A stretch of DNA of 64,000 bases from Pseudomonas sp. ANT_H12B (GTDB taxonomy: Bacteria; Pseudomonadota; Gammaproteobacteria; Pseudomonadales; Pseudomonadaceae). Location of the stretch: the NCBI RefSeq assembly GCF_008369325.1, contig NZ_VOBI01000010.1, positions 124,001-188,000 of the forward strand, in the 5' to 3' direction. The translations under genes and the position numbers were made by a program. The notes below the pieces were generated by a model. That model was not told the DNA's origin. It did not search any database and worked only from the letters and a program-made list of their open reading frames with translations. Shown one piece after another: positions 34,201-42,891 of this stretch (the first letter of the stretch is position 1; the number at the start of each line of letters is the position of its first letter).

Positions 34201-34281
34201 GGTGGCAGCTGTGTGAAGGTCTGCAAGACCGAGTCGATAGGCAACCCCGGCAGACCCGAAGGTCTCCCCCACACAGCCACC
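34201..34281 (-). ncRNA. C4-like antisense RNA upstream of the Bro-N gene
   Basis: On the minus strand the element opens GGTGGCTGTGTGGGGGAGACC and closes CACACAGCTGCCACC, so its ends pair (GGTGGC..TGTGTG with CACACA..GCCACC). Inside are two hairpins, GGAGACC-TTCG-GGTCT and GGTCT-TGC-AGACC. This is the layout of the C4 antisense RNA of phages P1 and P7, which silences the antirepressor mRNA it is transcribed with. The hairpin segment CTTGCAGA (34220-34227) is complementary to TCTGCAAG in the Bro-N leader (34188-34195). A covariance-model search would settle it. Confidence 0.7.
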
Positions 34282-34309
34282 ATAAAGCGATGGTCGCCAA
34301 AGCGACGAG

Positions 34310-34339
34310 ATTATAGGTGCGACTGTAGTTGCCTTTCAA
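34310..34339 (-). promoter_or_regulatory. Strong sigma-70 promoter for the C4-like RNA and Bro-N gene
   Basis: TTGAAA (34339-34334) and a perfect TATAAT (34315-34310) with 18-nt spacing on the minus strand. The predicted start near 34303 lies about 20 nt before the C4-like element. Confidence 0.75.
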
Positions 34340-34399
34340 ACTATCGGCGGGCTTGCAGACCCGGTCGCTGAATTGGCAGCGACAGTCAAAAGGTTATCG

Positions 34400-34558
34400 A
34401 TGCCACAGATGAGGGGCAAGACAGACATTCCCTATTATTCGGTAGGACCGATCATCAAACCGGAGTCGCCGTTAAACACATCAACTCACTGGGCAAACGC
34501 GAAACCTCCGCCGCACGATGGACGCCAGGAAACGCAACAGATACTGTCGTTTGAGTGA
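34400..34558 (+). CDS. Possible small ORF, unknown
   Basis: A 52-codon ATG frame (MPQMRGKTDIPYYS...) between the Bro-N promoter and the large unknown gene, ending 56 nt before it. No homology was recognised and no clear ribosome-binding site is seen. It may be non-coding; it is recorded because the stretch 34340-34614 is otherwise unexplained. Confidence 0.2.
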   Translation: MPQMRGKTDIPYYSVGPIIKPESPLNTSTHWANAKPPPHDGRQETQQILSFE

Positions 34559-34614
34559 CGGCCAAGCGCCCTCCCCCGAAAACAAAAAGCAATTTGAATG
34601 AGAGGATCTCTGAG

Positions 34615-35619
34615 ATGACATGGAAAGGAACTCTGCGCTCGATGCAAGCGTCAGCTCGTCGGGCTGAACGTAACTCGAAGCGTCGTCAACGCGAGCTTCA
34701 AGTGCAGGAAAAAGAATACGCAAAGATGGAAGCTCGTGAGCAAGCAGCCTACGAAGTTGAAGTCTATGAAAATCACATCGAACTGCTGTTATCGATGCAT
34801 AAAGATTCTGGAGAGGAAATCGATTGGAACGAGTTTGTGCAACGACCTGCACCACTCAAACCCGTCGCGCTCAACAGTTTAGAAAACCAGGCCAGAAAGA
34901 ACGAAACAAGCTACAAACCTGGCTTCATCGCTCGCTCGTTGAAGCTGGAGACCAGAAAGCGCCGTAGGTTGGCAGAGGCGGTTCAAGCCGCAGTAATCAA
35001 AGACAAACAGCTGCTGGACCAAGAGTTAACAGAGTGGGAATCAAAAAATAACGACTGGAAAGAAGAGTTCGAGCTTGCTCAAGGAATACTGAATGGTAAC
35101 GGCCCATCCAAAATTGAAGCCATCAAGCGGATAGACCCTTTTACAGATATTTCGCATCTCGGCACCGCTATAGCCGTCTCTATCGCTGGCGATGGCATTC
35201 TTGAATGCACGCTCTCGGTTCACGGGGAAAAAGTAATCCCTCAAGAAATAAAATCATTGCTGCAGAGCGGTAAACTTTCCGTTAAAAAAATGCCGTCCAG
35301 CAAACTCAATGAATTGCTGCAGGACTACGTGTGTAGCTGCGTTTTGCGGGTCGGGCAGGAGTTGCTGAGCATTCTACCGGACGATTTTGTCATCGTTACG
35401 GCAGTCGATACATTGCTTAATTCTGCGACAGGCCATTTGGAAGAGCAGCCAATACTAAGCGTAGCGATCTCACGTGAGACGCTATTCAGACTGAACATGC
35501 AGAGCATCGATCCATCAGATTCAATGAAGAACTTCGTGCATACGATGAGTTTCAAGAAGACATCAGGTTTCATGCCCGTGAGCAGGGTCAGTAGCCGAGA
35601 TTTCGCGAAACCTGCCTGA
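34615..35619 (+). CDS. Coiled-coil protein of unknown function on the insert
   Basis: A 334-residue protein not tied to any named family. Residues 1-55 are a highly charged, Arg/Lys/Gln/Glu-rich helix with coiled-coil character (RRAERNSKRRQRELQVQEKEYAKMEAREQ). A second charged helix lies at about 105-150. Residues about 185-315 look globular and alpha/beta, with SLLQSGKLSVKKMPSSKLNELLQDYVCSCVLRVGQELLSILPDD. The DNA is visibly AT-richer than its neighbours and uses ATA and AGA codons. I start at 34615 with AGAGGA 8 nt upstream; a GTG at 34555 is in frame. Similar hypothetical proteins may occur on other islands, but I cannot confirm this. Confidence 0.7.
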   Translation: MTWKGTLRSMQASARRAERNSKRRQRELQVQEKEYAKMEAREQAAYEVEVYENHIELLLSMHKDSGEEIDWNEFVQRPAPLKPVALNSLENQARKNETSYKPGFIARSLKLETRKRRRLAEAVQAAVIKDKQLLDQELTEWESKNNDWKEEFELAQGILNGNGPSKIEAIKRIDPFTDISHLGTAIAVSIAGDGILECTLSVHGEKVIPQEIKSLLQSGKLSVKKMPSSKLNELLQDYVCSCVLRVGQELLSILPDDFVIVTAVDTLLNSATGHLEEQPILSVAISRETLFRLNMQSIDPSDSMKNFVHTMSFKKTSGFMPVSRVSSRDFAKPA

Positions 35620-35641
35620 TCAACGATCCGCAGCAGAACCA

Positions 35642-35733
35642 ATGTGGGAGCGAGCCTGCTCGCGATGACGGAGTGTCAGTCAACATTGATGCCGACTGTC
35701 AGACCGCTATCGCGAGCAGGCTCGCTCCCACAG
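35642..35733. repeat. REP pair (inverted), right flank of the insert
   Basis: Inverted arms GTGGGAGCGAGCCTGCTCGCGA and TCGCGAGCAGGCTCGCTCCCAC. Its right part belongs to the 43-bp direct repeat shared with 33441-33483. Confidence 0.88.
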
Positions 35734-35749
35734 GGGATTTGCGGTGTAT

Positions 35750-36361
35750 TTAGAAACCTCGATGCCGCTTGAGATGCTCATTGATCTTCGCCGCCGGCAC
35801 TTTCTGCAAACTCACCAGCAGATCATGCGACAGCTCCCGCAACCCGTGCTTCTGCCGCAGTTCCTGGGCCAAATGCGCCGTAAGGTTGGCCGCCATCTCG
35901 GCATCGGCCATGGCCCGGTGAGCTTTACCGGTGTGGGGCAGGTTGGCAAACGTGGTGAGCGTGCCGAGTTTGTGGTTCGGCGCGGCGGGCATCAAGCGGC
36001 GGGCGAGTAGCAGCGAGCAGGCGAAGTTCTGCAAGCGTGTGCGTTTGATGCGGCCGAGTTCAAAGTCCCAGAACTTCTGGTCGAACGCGGCGTTGTGCGC
36101 CAGCAGCGGCGTGACGCCGACGAATTCGTTGACTTCGTTCATCACCTGCTCGGCCGACGGCGCTGTGCGCAACATGGCGTTGCTGATACCGGTGAGTTGT
36201 TCGATGAAAGCCGGCACGCGCACGCCCGCATTCATCAGGCTCTGGTAACGCTCGACGATGCGCCCCCGTTCAAGAATCACCACGGCAATTTCCGTGGCCC
36301 GGCAACTGCTGCTCGGGGAGATCCCGGTGGTTTCAAAGTCGATGACTGCTATGCGTTCCAA
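35750..36361 (-). CDS. DnaQ-like 3'-5' exonuclease
   Basis: A 203-residue DEDDh exonuclease of the DNA polymerase III epsilon type. Exo I is AVIDFETTG (Asp8 and Glu10), Exo II is HNAAFDQKFWDFEL with its Asp, and Exo III is HRAMADAEMAANL (His and Asp). It is a stand-alone domain without the polymerase-binding tail of true DnaQ, so roles in RNA or DNA trimming are possible. It is followed 17 nt away by a REP pair. A decayed partial copy lies at 33486-33567. It ends in KRHRGF. Confidence 0.88.
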   Translation of the reverse strand: MERIAVIDFETTGISPSSSCRATEIAVVILERGRIVERYQSLMNAGVRVPAFIEQLTGISNAMLRTAPSAEQVMNEVNEFVGVTPLLAHNAAFDQKFWDFELGRIKRTRLQNFACSLLLARRLMPAAPNHKLGTLTTFANLPHTGKAHRAMADAEMAANLTAHLAQELRQKHGLRELSHDLLVSLQKVPAAKINEHLKRHRGF

Positions 36362-36383
36362 ACCTGTTTCAACTCCGTAAAAA

Positions 36384-36863
36384 TCAATTCTTGAGTAGCA
36401 ACGCGCCTTCGATCGGCACGTAACGACTGGCGGCGCGGATCAGCGAGTTCGCCGTCAGGCCCGGCACGCCGTAGGCCACCGCTTGCACCCCGTGCTTGCT
36501 GATGATGCGTTCCAGCAGCATGTCGAAATCACCGTCGCCGGAAGCCAGTACCACTTCGTCGACATGGGCTGCGGCGTCCATGATGTCGATGGTGATCCCC
36601 ACGTCCCAGTCGCCCTTGGCCGAGCCGTCGCTGCGCTGGATGTAGGGTTTGAGCTTCACGGTGAAACCGAGGTTGCGCAGGATTTGCTGGAACTGCTGCT
36701 GTTTGCTGTCGCCACGGTCGATCGCGTAGGCATAGGCCTCGACGATCTGTCCCTGTTTGCTGATATCAGCCCACAGGGCGGCATAGTTGAAGTGGCAACC
36801 ATAAGCCTGACGCACGGTGTAATAGAGGTTTTGAACATCGGCGAACACTGCAATTTTTTTCAC
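36384..36863 (-). CDS. NYN-domain protein (LabA/DUF88)
   Basis: A 159-residue PIN-like nuclease-fold protein. KKIAVFADVQNLYYTV carries the first Asp and Asn, KGDWDVGITIDIMDAA has the second acidic pair, and VVLASGDGDFDMLLERI is the DGD motif. NYN/LabA proteins are predicted metal-dependent RNA-processing nucleases. It is just upstream of the exonuclease on the same strand (22 nt between), so they may be co-transcribed. Targets are not known. Confidence 0.86.
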   Translation of the reverse strand: MKKIAVFADVQNLYYTVRQAYGCHFNYAALWADISKQGQIVEAYAYAIDRGDSKQQQFQQILRNLGFTVKLKPYIQRSDGSAKGDWDVGITIDIMDAAAHVDEVVLASGDGDFDMLLERIISKHGVQAVAYGVPGLTANSLIRAASRYVPIEGALLLKN

Positions 36864-36999
36864 CGTACTTCCTCTCGGCGCAAAAGCGCACAGGCTGGAT
36901 CAGGCACCAGGCCCGAAAAGTCGCCCAGTATGCCAGCCCGAAGGATTGTTCCGCGAATAATCGGCCCGAAGCGCTGTAGCGCTCCGGACGAATGGCGTG

Positions 37000-37764
37000 T
37001 CAGACGAAGGAATCGTCGTCGCCACCAAAGAACGATGAGCTGTCATCGCTATAGTCGGCGTCGGTAAACCCGCCCTGCTCATTGCTGTAGGCGTCGTTAT
37101 CAGCCACGCGCTGATCATCGCCGCCATTACCGCTGTCGCTCTGATCGTTGACCTGAGCCGGTTCTTCCTTGATGACTTCGACCACTTCCTGCGGCTGCTG
37201 ATTGTGCTGAAACAGGCTGCTGATGCCTTGCGCCAGCATCACGCCACCCGCCACGCCGGCGGCGGTTTTCAGCGCACCGCCGAGAAAGCCGTTGCCAATC
37301 CCGGGAGCCTGCTGTTGCGGGGCATAATTCTGCTGCGGGGCACCGAAGTTTTGCTGGGGTGGCTGGGCGTTGAAAGATGGCCGCGCCGGTTCACGCCAGC
37401 CACCACTTGATGGCGCTGCACTTTGGGTGGGTGCAGGCTGCGGATCACGCGAACCGCCACCAAAGATGCTCGACAGAAAACCACCACTCGCTGCCGGAGC
37501 AGCCGGTTGTGCCTTGGCCTGTTGCAGTTCGGCCTGCAACTGCTGGACTTGCCGGGTCAGTTGTTTGTTCTGTTCGTCGAGGCTCTTGAGGGCTGCCTCT
37601 TGCACCAGAATCGCCTGGGTCATGAAATAGCCTGCCGCGGGTTGGCGAGTCAGGTGTTCCTTGATCCGCGTCTCAGCCTGGGCGTCGCGCGGGGCTGAGT
37701 CCGTTTCGGCCTGTTGCAGCCGGGAAAACAGTCCATCGATCAGGGTTTGTTCTTCGCTGTTCAT
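37000..37764 (-). CDS. DUF2076 protein
   Basis: A 254-residue protein. The N-terminus, MNSEEQTLIDGLFSRLQQAE, and a Gln-rich coiled coil (residues about 60-85) fit DUF2076. A Gly/Pro/Gln-rich middle (NFGAPQQNYAPQQQAPG) and a hydrophobic GNGFLGGALKTAAGVAGGVMLAQGI segment follow, and the tail is acidic (GGFTDADYSDDSSSFFGGDDD). The family is a set of periplasmic ligand-binding-sensor-like proteins without a defined job. GAGG 5 nt upstream supports the ATG at 37764. No neighbour shares an operon with it. Confidence 0.83.
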   Translation of the reverse strand: MNSEEQTLIDGLFSRLQQAETDSAPRDAQAETRIKEHLTRQPAAGYFMTQAILVQEAALKSLDEQNKQLTRQVQQLQAELQQAKAQPAAPAASGGFLSSIFGGGSRDPQPAPTQSAAPSSGGWREPARPSFNAQPPQQNFGAPQQNYAPQQQAPGIGNGFLGGALKTAAGVAGGVMLAQGISSLFQHNQQPQEVVEVIKEEPAQVNDQSDSGNGGDDQRVADNDAYSNEQGGFTDADYSDDSSSFFGGDDDSFV

Positions 37765-37942
37765 GGCGACCTCGTAGATTGCCGGGAATTTCGTCGCCCT
37801 CATCCACTGTGGATAAGGTGCTCACGAGTAATGGAGGCTGATACAGGATGTTTCAATGACCTTTACCGAACGTTTACGTTTGCGCCCTAAAGCGTTTCAT
37901 CGGTTAAAGTGGAGCACTGCTTTTTATCTGCGATACCGACTG

Positions 37943-38617
37943 ATGAATTCGTTCGATGTGCTGCGTGACTCTCTGTATTTCTTCAAGCGTAATCTGGGCC
38001 AGATCGTCCGGCTGTGCCTGCCGCTGGTGATCTTCGAAGCGCTGTTGCAACTGGTGGTCGACAGCGCCACCGAGCCGGACAGTTTCCCTGGAATCAGCGT
38101 GATGGTCGGCTTGCTGGTTTATCCGCTGTACACCGGCGCGCTGATCCTGTTTCTCGACGCGCGCAGCCGTGGCGAATCGCCGCGTAACCGCGACTTGCTG
38201 GCGATGTCCGCGACCCTGTGGCCACGCTTCGCCCTGCTCACCGCCCTCAATACCTTGCTGATCCTGATCGGCCTGTCGCTGTACTTCCTGCCGGGCATCT
38301 GGCTGATGGTGACCCTGGCGTTCGGCGAATACCTGCTGGTGCTGCGCGGCCTGGCCCCGTTGGCCGCGATGAAAGAAAGCCTGCGCCTGACCCGCGGACA
38401 TTTCCTGCGCATTCTGGTGTGCATTCTTTGTGTAATGGGTCCGTTGTGGGTGCTCAAGGGAGCGAGCCTGGCGGTTTACCCGGAACCGCAAAACCCGGTG
38501 GCTTCGCTGCTGATCGATAGCGCTCACAGCTTCCTGCAGCTGTTCATCAGCGTGGTGTTGTTCCGCTTGTTCATGCTGATCAGCGATGTGCCCGAGAAAA
38601 TTGATGGCCCGCTCTGA
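37943..38617 (+). CDS. YciC-like inner-membrane protein
   Basis: A 224-residue polytopic membrane protein (about five helices) of the YciC/UPF0259 group, starting MNSFDVLRDSLYFFKRNLGQIVRLCLPLVIFEAL. A conserved DARSRGESPRNRDLLAMS loop and GEYLLVLRGLAPLAAMKESLRLTRGHF follow. Its job is unknown; YciC is a protein of unclear envelope function. I use the ATG at 37943, which fits the family's MNSF start; the frame is open upstream to 37856. It is 74 nt before the EEP gene on the same strand and may share its transcript. Confidence 0.77.
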   Translation: MNSFDVLRDSLYFFKRNLGQIVRLCLPLVIFEALLQLVVDSATEPDSFPGISVMVGLLVYPLYTGALILFLDARSRGESPRNRDLLAMSATLWPRFALLTALNTLLILIGLSLYFLPGIWLMVTLAFGEYLLVLRGLAPLAAMKESLRLTRGHFLRILVCILCVMGPLWVLKGASLAVYPEPQNPVASLLIDSAHSFLQLFISVVLFRLFMLISDVPEKIDGPL

Positions 38618-38691
38618 CCGACCTGCCCGTGGGCTTAAGCCCGTCTGTCGGTTATGCTCGGGTCAACTTTTGTAACGCCATAAGCCGAGCC

Positions 38692-39771
38692 ATGACCCGT
38701 CTACTGCGCTACACCCTGCTGGGCCTGTTGATCGCGATCGGCCTGATTGCCTTGCTGATGTACAGCCTGACCTGGCGCCCCGAAGCCAAGGAAGCATTGC
38801 CGGTCAGTTGCAACGCCCAGGCGCCGACCCTGGTCCCCGGCCAGGCGCTGAAGGTGATGACCTGGAACGTCCAGTATCTGGCGGGCAAACGCTACGTTTT
38901 CTGGAATGACCTGGCGGCCGGCACCGACGAAAACCCTACCCTCGAAGACATGGCCTTCAGCCTCGATGAAGTGGCGCGGGTAATCCGTGACGAGCAACCG
39001 GACATCGTGCTGTTGCAGGAACTCGATGACGGCGCCAAGGCCAGCGATTATCAGAACCAGTTCAAACTGCTTCAGGAGCGGCTCGCTGACCTTTATCCAT
39101 GCAGCGCTCACGCCTTCGACTGGAAAGCCGATTTCGTGCCTAAGCCGCACATTTTTGGCAGCGTCGGCCGGCAACTGGCAACCCTGAGCCGCTACCAGAT
39201 CCAACACGCACAACGCCTGCAATTACCGGTCGCGCCGGCCAACTTCATCAGCCGCCAATTCAAACCGAAAAACGCCTTGCTGGTCACGTACCTGTCGTTG
39301 AGCGACGGGGGTCAGATGGCAGTACTCAATACCCATCTGGACCGCGTGCTCCAACCCGATGAAACGCTGCAAGCCCAAGTGACCGCCGTGGCCAAAGTCC
39401 TCGATAAACTCGAAAGCCGTGGCACGCCGTGGTTGATTGGCGGTGACTTCAATCTGTTGCCGCTTGGGCAATATCGACGCTTGCCCGACGAGCAACGTAC
39501 GCCCTACTCTGCCGACAGCACGCTGCATGTGTTGTGGGACAAATACCCGATGATCCCCACCAACAACGAAGCCAGCGGTGTCGACCGAGCGCGTTGGCTG
39601 ACCCATTACCCGAACGACCCGGGGCTGAACGGCCCGGACCGGACCGTCGACTATCTCTTCTACAGCCCGCGGATCAAACGGGTCGAGGCGATGGTGAGAC
39701 AGGACGATACGTTGCGGATCTCCGATCACTTGCCGGTGATTGCGCGGTTCCTGCTTCCCGCTGCGCCTTAG
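38692..39771 (+). CDS. Endonuclease/exonuclease/phosphatase-fold protein
   Basis: A 359-residue protein with a signal anchor (LLRYTLLGLLIAIGLIALLMYSLTW) and an EEP catalytic domain (about residues 55-355). The motifs are LKVMTWNVQYLAGK, VLLQELDDGAK, GGDFNLLPLGQYRR, LTHYPNDPGLNGPDRTVDYLFYS and ISDHLPVIARF. The superfamily contains nucleases and phosphodiesterases; the membrane anchor places it at the periplasmic side. The substrate is unknown. ATG at 38692 chosen because the hydrophobic anchor follows directly. Confidence 0.86.
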   Translation: MTRLLRYTLLGLLIAIGLIALLMYSLTWRPEAKEALPVSCNAQAPTLVPGQALKVMTWNVQYLAGKRYVFWNDLAAGTDENPTLEDMAFSLDEVARVIRDEQPDIVLLQELDDGAKASDYQNQFKLLQERLADLYPCSAHAFDWKADFVPKPHIFGSVGRQLATLSRYQIQHAQRLQLPVAPANFISRQFKPKNALLVTYLSLSDGGQMAVLNTHLDRVLQPDETLQAQVTAVAKVLDKLESRGTPWLIGGDFNLLPLGQYRRLPDEQRTPYSADSTLHVLWDKYPMIPTNNEASGVDRARWLTHYPNDPGLNGPDRTVDYLFYSPRIKRVEAMVRQDDTLRISDHLPVIARFLLPAAP

Positions 39772-39804
39772 ATCAACGCTTCGTCGCGTCGTCCGTTCAA
39801 CCGA

Positions 39805-42321
39805 CTACTTACGCGGTTTGATCCGGGCAGTCGCCTCGGCCACCAGCGGATCGTCCGGCCAGTAATGTTTCGGGTAACGCCCCTTCAAGTCCTTCTTCAC
39901 CTCGGCATAAGTGCTGCGCCAAAAGTTCGCCAGGTCCTGGGTCACCTGCACTGGCCGTCGTGCCGGGGACAGCAGATGCAGTTTGACCACTTGCCGGCCA
40001 CCGGCAATCCGCGGTGTCTGCGCCAGGCCGAACAACTCCTGCAACCGCACCGCCAGAATCGGCGGCTGTTCGCTGTAATCCAGACGAATCGATGAACCCG
40101 ACGGCACGCTCAAATGGTGCGGTGCCAGCTCATCGAGCCGTTGCGGCAGCGGCCATGGCAGCAGGTTATGGACGATGCTCGACAGGTCCAGATTGGCGAA
40201 GTGACTGAGCCGCGAGACCTTCCCCAGATACGGCATCAGCCAGTGTTCGAGGCTTTTGAGCAGTGCGGCGTCGCTGACATCCGGCCACTCACTCTCGCCC
40301 TTACCGGCAAGGTCCAACTGCCGCAACAACGCCACCCGCGCCTGCCACTGACGCAGTTCCGGAGTCCAGGGCAACAGCTCCAGACCTTTGCGCCGGACCA
40401 GGTTAACCAGTGCCTGACTGCGGGCGGTTTCATCGAGGCCGGTCAACGGTTCACGGCTGAGGATCAGTTCGCCAACCTTGCGCTGACGCTCGGCCCGCAG
40501 CACGCCTTCGCGCTCATCCCAGTCCAGTTGATCAACAACGCGCACTTGCTCGGCCAGCACGGAATCGAACAGCGCCGGATCGAAATCCGCCGCCAGGTAT
40601 ATGCGTTCTTCACGTTGCCCCTGACGACTGCCGAGATCGGCGATCACCAGCCAGGGTTGTTTCATCAAACTGTCGGCTTCGGCGAACAGCGCTGCGCGAC
40701 CGTTGGCCAGCCGATATTCCGCGCCACCGGCGCGACGCTGCTGGGCGACGCGGTCGGGATAGGCCAATGCCAGCAATGCGCCGAGCCAGCGCGGATGATC
40801 CGGATCACTGACCGGCTCAGCCGCCTTGCCGCGCAGATAACCACGATACTGCCGTGCCAGTTGCCGAGCCCGTTGCACACCGCCCTGAGCACCACGCGCC
40901 GCACGCTCTTCGCCGGACAACAGCGCCAATCGACTGTGCAAATCGGCACCGGCGCCGCGCAAAATATCCCGCTCGCCGAGCAATGCCGCGACATCGCACG
41001 CCATGTCTGCCAGGCCGAGCGCCTGCCCACGCAACAGCAAATGGGCGATACGCGGATGAGCCGGCAGTTCGGCCATGGCCTGACCGTGACGGGTCAGTGC
41101 TTCGCCATCCAAAGCCCCCAAGCGCTCAAGCAGATCCTGGGCCTGTGCATAAGCCGCTGCCGGAGGAACATCCAGCCAGACCAACTGACTCGGCGTCACG
41201 CCCCAACGACCGAGTTGCAAGGCCAGCCCGGCGAGGTCCGCCGAGAGAATTTCCGCACTGGCATAGGCCGCCAGTTGTTCGTGCTGATCCTGCGACCACA
41301 AGCGATAACACACCCCCGGCTCCAACCGCCCTGCCCGGCCCGCGCGCTGAGTGGCACTGGCGCGGGAGATGCGTTGGGTGTCGAGGCGGGTCATGCCGCT
41401 ACCGGGATCGAAGCGCGGCACCCGCGCCAACCCGGCATCGATCACTACGCGCACGCCGTCGATGGTCAGGCTGGTTTCGGCGATGTTGGTCGCCAGCACT
41501 ACTTTGCGAAAGCCTGCTGGTGCCGGATCAATCGCCGCGCGCTGGGCAGCCAGATCAAGTTCGCCATGCAACGGGCAGAGCAACACCTGCGTGCTCTCGC
41601 CCAACGCATCGGCCAATTGTTGATTCACACGACGAATTTCCGCCTGCCCCGGCAGGAACACCAGCACGCTGCCGGTTTCATCGTTCAAGGCTTCGAGGAT
41701 GGTTTGCACCAATCGGGGCTCGATGAATTCACCGGGCTGAAACGGTCGGCCCCAGCGCATGGCCACCGGGTACATGCGACCTTCGCTGCGCAGGATCGGC
41801 GCGTCATCGAGCAACCCGGCCAGACGCTCGCCTTCCAGCGTTGCCGACATCAACAGGATTTTCAGCGGTTGATCATCACGAAACAGCTCCCGGCCATTCA
41901 GGCTCAGGGCCAACGCCAGATCGGCGTCGAGGCTGCGTTCGTGGAATTCGTCGAAAATCAGCAGGCCGACGCCTTCAAGCGCAGGGTCGTCCTGCAAGCG
42001 CCGGGTGAGGATGCCTTCGGTGACCACTTCGATACGGGTGTTGGGGCCGACTTTGCTGTCGAGCCGAATGCGGTAACCGACGGTTTCACCGACCTTCTCA
42101 CCCAACTCGCTGGCCAAGCGCTCCGCTGCCGCGCGCGCGGCCAACCGTCGCGGTTCGAGCATCAGAATGGTCTGCCCGGCCAGCCACGGCTCGTTGAGCA
42201 AGGCCAAGGGCACGCGGGTGGTTTTACCGGCGCCGGGCGGTGCTTCGAGCACAGCTTCGTGGCGTGTCGCCAAGGCTTCACGCAGGGCGGGTAAAACTTC
42301 ATCAATCGGCAAAGAAATCAT
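39805..42321 (-). CDS. hrpB: ATP-dependent helicase HrpB
   Basis: An 838-residue DEAH-box helicase, the usual HrpB length. Motifs are EAPPGAGKTTRVPLALL (I), EPRRLAARAAAERLA (Ia), LIFDEFHERSLDADLAL (II, DEFH), MSATLEGERL (III), LATNIAETSLTIDGV (V) and QRAGRAGRLEPG (VI). The C-terminal HrpB domain ends TQDLANFWRSTYAEVKKDLKGRYPKHYWPDDP. RNA or RNP remodelling is presumed. The start at 42321 is backed by GGGAG 5 nt upstream. It stands alone, convergent with the EEP gene. Confidence 0.95.
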   Translation of the reverse strand: MISLPIDEVLPALREALATRHEAVLEAPPGAGKTTRVPLALLNEPWLAGQTILMLEPRRLAARAAAERLASELGEKVGETVGYRIRLDSKVGPNTRIEVVTEGILTRRLQDDPALEGVGLLIFDEFHERSLDADLALALSLNGRELFRDDQPLKILLMSATLEGERLAGLLDDAPILRSEGRMYPVAMRWGRPFQPGEFIEPRLVQTILEALNDETGSVLVFLPGQAEIRRVNQQLADALGESTQVLLCPLHGELDLAAQRAAIDPAPAGFRKVVLATNIAETSLTIDGVRVVIDAGLARVPRFDPGSGMTRLDTQRISRASATQRAGRAGRLEPGVCYRLWSQDQHEQLAAYASAEILSADLAGLALQLGRWGVTPSQLVWLDVPPAAAYAQAQDLLERLGALDGEALTRHGQAMAELPAHPRIAHLLLRGQALGLADMACDVAALLGERDILRGAGADLHSRLALLSGEERAARGAQGGVQRARQLARQYRGYLRGKAAEPVSDPDHPRWLGALLALAYPDRVAQQRRAGGAEYRLANGRAALFAEADSLMKQPWLVIADLGSRQGQREERIYLAADFDPALFDSVLAEQVRVVDQLDWDEREGVLRAERQRKVGELILSREPLTGLDETARSQALVNLVRRKGLELLPWTPELRQWQARVALLRQLDLAGKGESEWPDVSDAALLKSLEHWLMPYLGKVSRLSHFANLDLSSIVHNLLPWPLPQRLDELAPHHLSVPSGSSIRLDYSEQPPILAVRLQELFGLAQTPRIAGGRQVVKLHLLSPARRPVQVTQDLANFWRSTYAEVKKDLKGRYPKHYWPDDPLVAEATARIKPRK

Positions 42322-42430
42322 GCTGGCTCCCAAACAGAGGCGCGAGTATAACGGCGAACTGCTCGGCGTTAATCACGGTCCTAATTCATACAGACGCCCA
42401 TTCGTTTTGAAATTACCCAGGAGATTTCAT

Positions 42431-42850
42431 ATGCGTGCTCCCTTTCGCTTGATCGGCGGTGTATTGGTCGCGACGTTGCTGACCCAGGTGACCGCTTGCG
42501 GTTCGATTTTCTATCCCGATCGCCGTGGCCAGATCGATGGCAAGATCGACCCGGCCATTGCCGTGCTCGATGCCGTGGGCCTGCTGTTCTACATCATCCC
42601 CGGCCTGATCGCTTTTGCGGTCGACTTCGCCACCGGTGCGATTTACTACGCACCAGGCGAGACCGCGCACGTGGCCCCGGAAAAACTCAAGGAAGCCATT
42701 GGCGCTGACGGCAAGGTCGATAACCACAAGTTGCAGACTATTCTGGAAACCGAACTGGGTCGCAGCTTCCCGTTGGACGACCCACGCTTGATCCAGCACA
42801 AGGGCAGCACCCAGCAACTGGCCATGTTCGGCCTGCAACCTGCCGCGTAA
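42431..42850 (+). CDS. Small lipoprotein, YceK/YidQ-like
   Basis: A 139-residue lipoprotein. The signal (MRAPFRLIGGVLVATLLTQVTAC) ends in a lipobox-like VTAC, placing the acylated cysteine at residue 23. The body has CGSIFYPDRRGQIDGKIDPAIAVLDAVGLLFYIIPGLIAFAVDFATGAIYY, typical of this polar-then-hydrophobic lipoprotein group. The function is unknown. A start with GGAG 8 nt upstream (42420-42423) is good. It is divergent from hrpB and precedes fieF by 41 nt. Confidence 0.82.
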   Translation: MRAPFRLIGGVLVATLLTQVTACGSIFYPDRRGQIDGKIDPAIAVLDAVGLLFYIIPGLIAFAVDFATGAIYYAPGETAHVAPEKLKEAIGADGKVDNHKLQTILETELGRSFPLDDPRLIQHKGSTQQLAMFGLQPAA

Positions 42851-42891
42851 TTCGCGCCGGTGAAGGAACACTCAAGGAAAAAGCCACACCT

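Noticed and set aside
34150..34272. Longer N-terminus of the Bro-N protein reaching 34272
   Set aside because: The extra 41 codons run through the C4-like RNA region, while the ATG at 34149 has a good AGGAG site.
33634..35619. A prophage or CRISPR-associated locus
   Set aside because: Only a Bro-N gene and a C4-like RNA are phage-like; no integrase, capsid, tail, lysis or cas genes and no regular repeat-spacer array were found.
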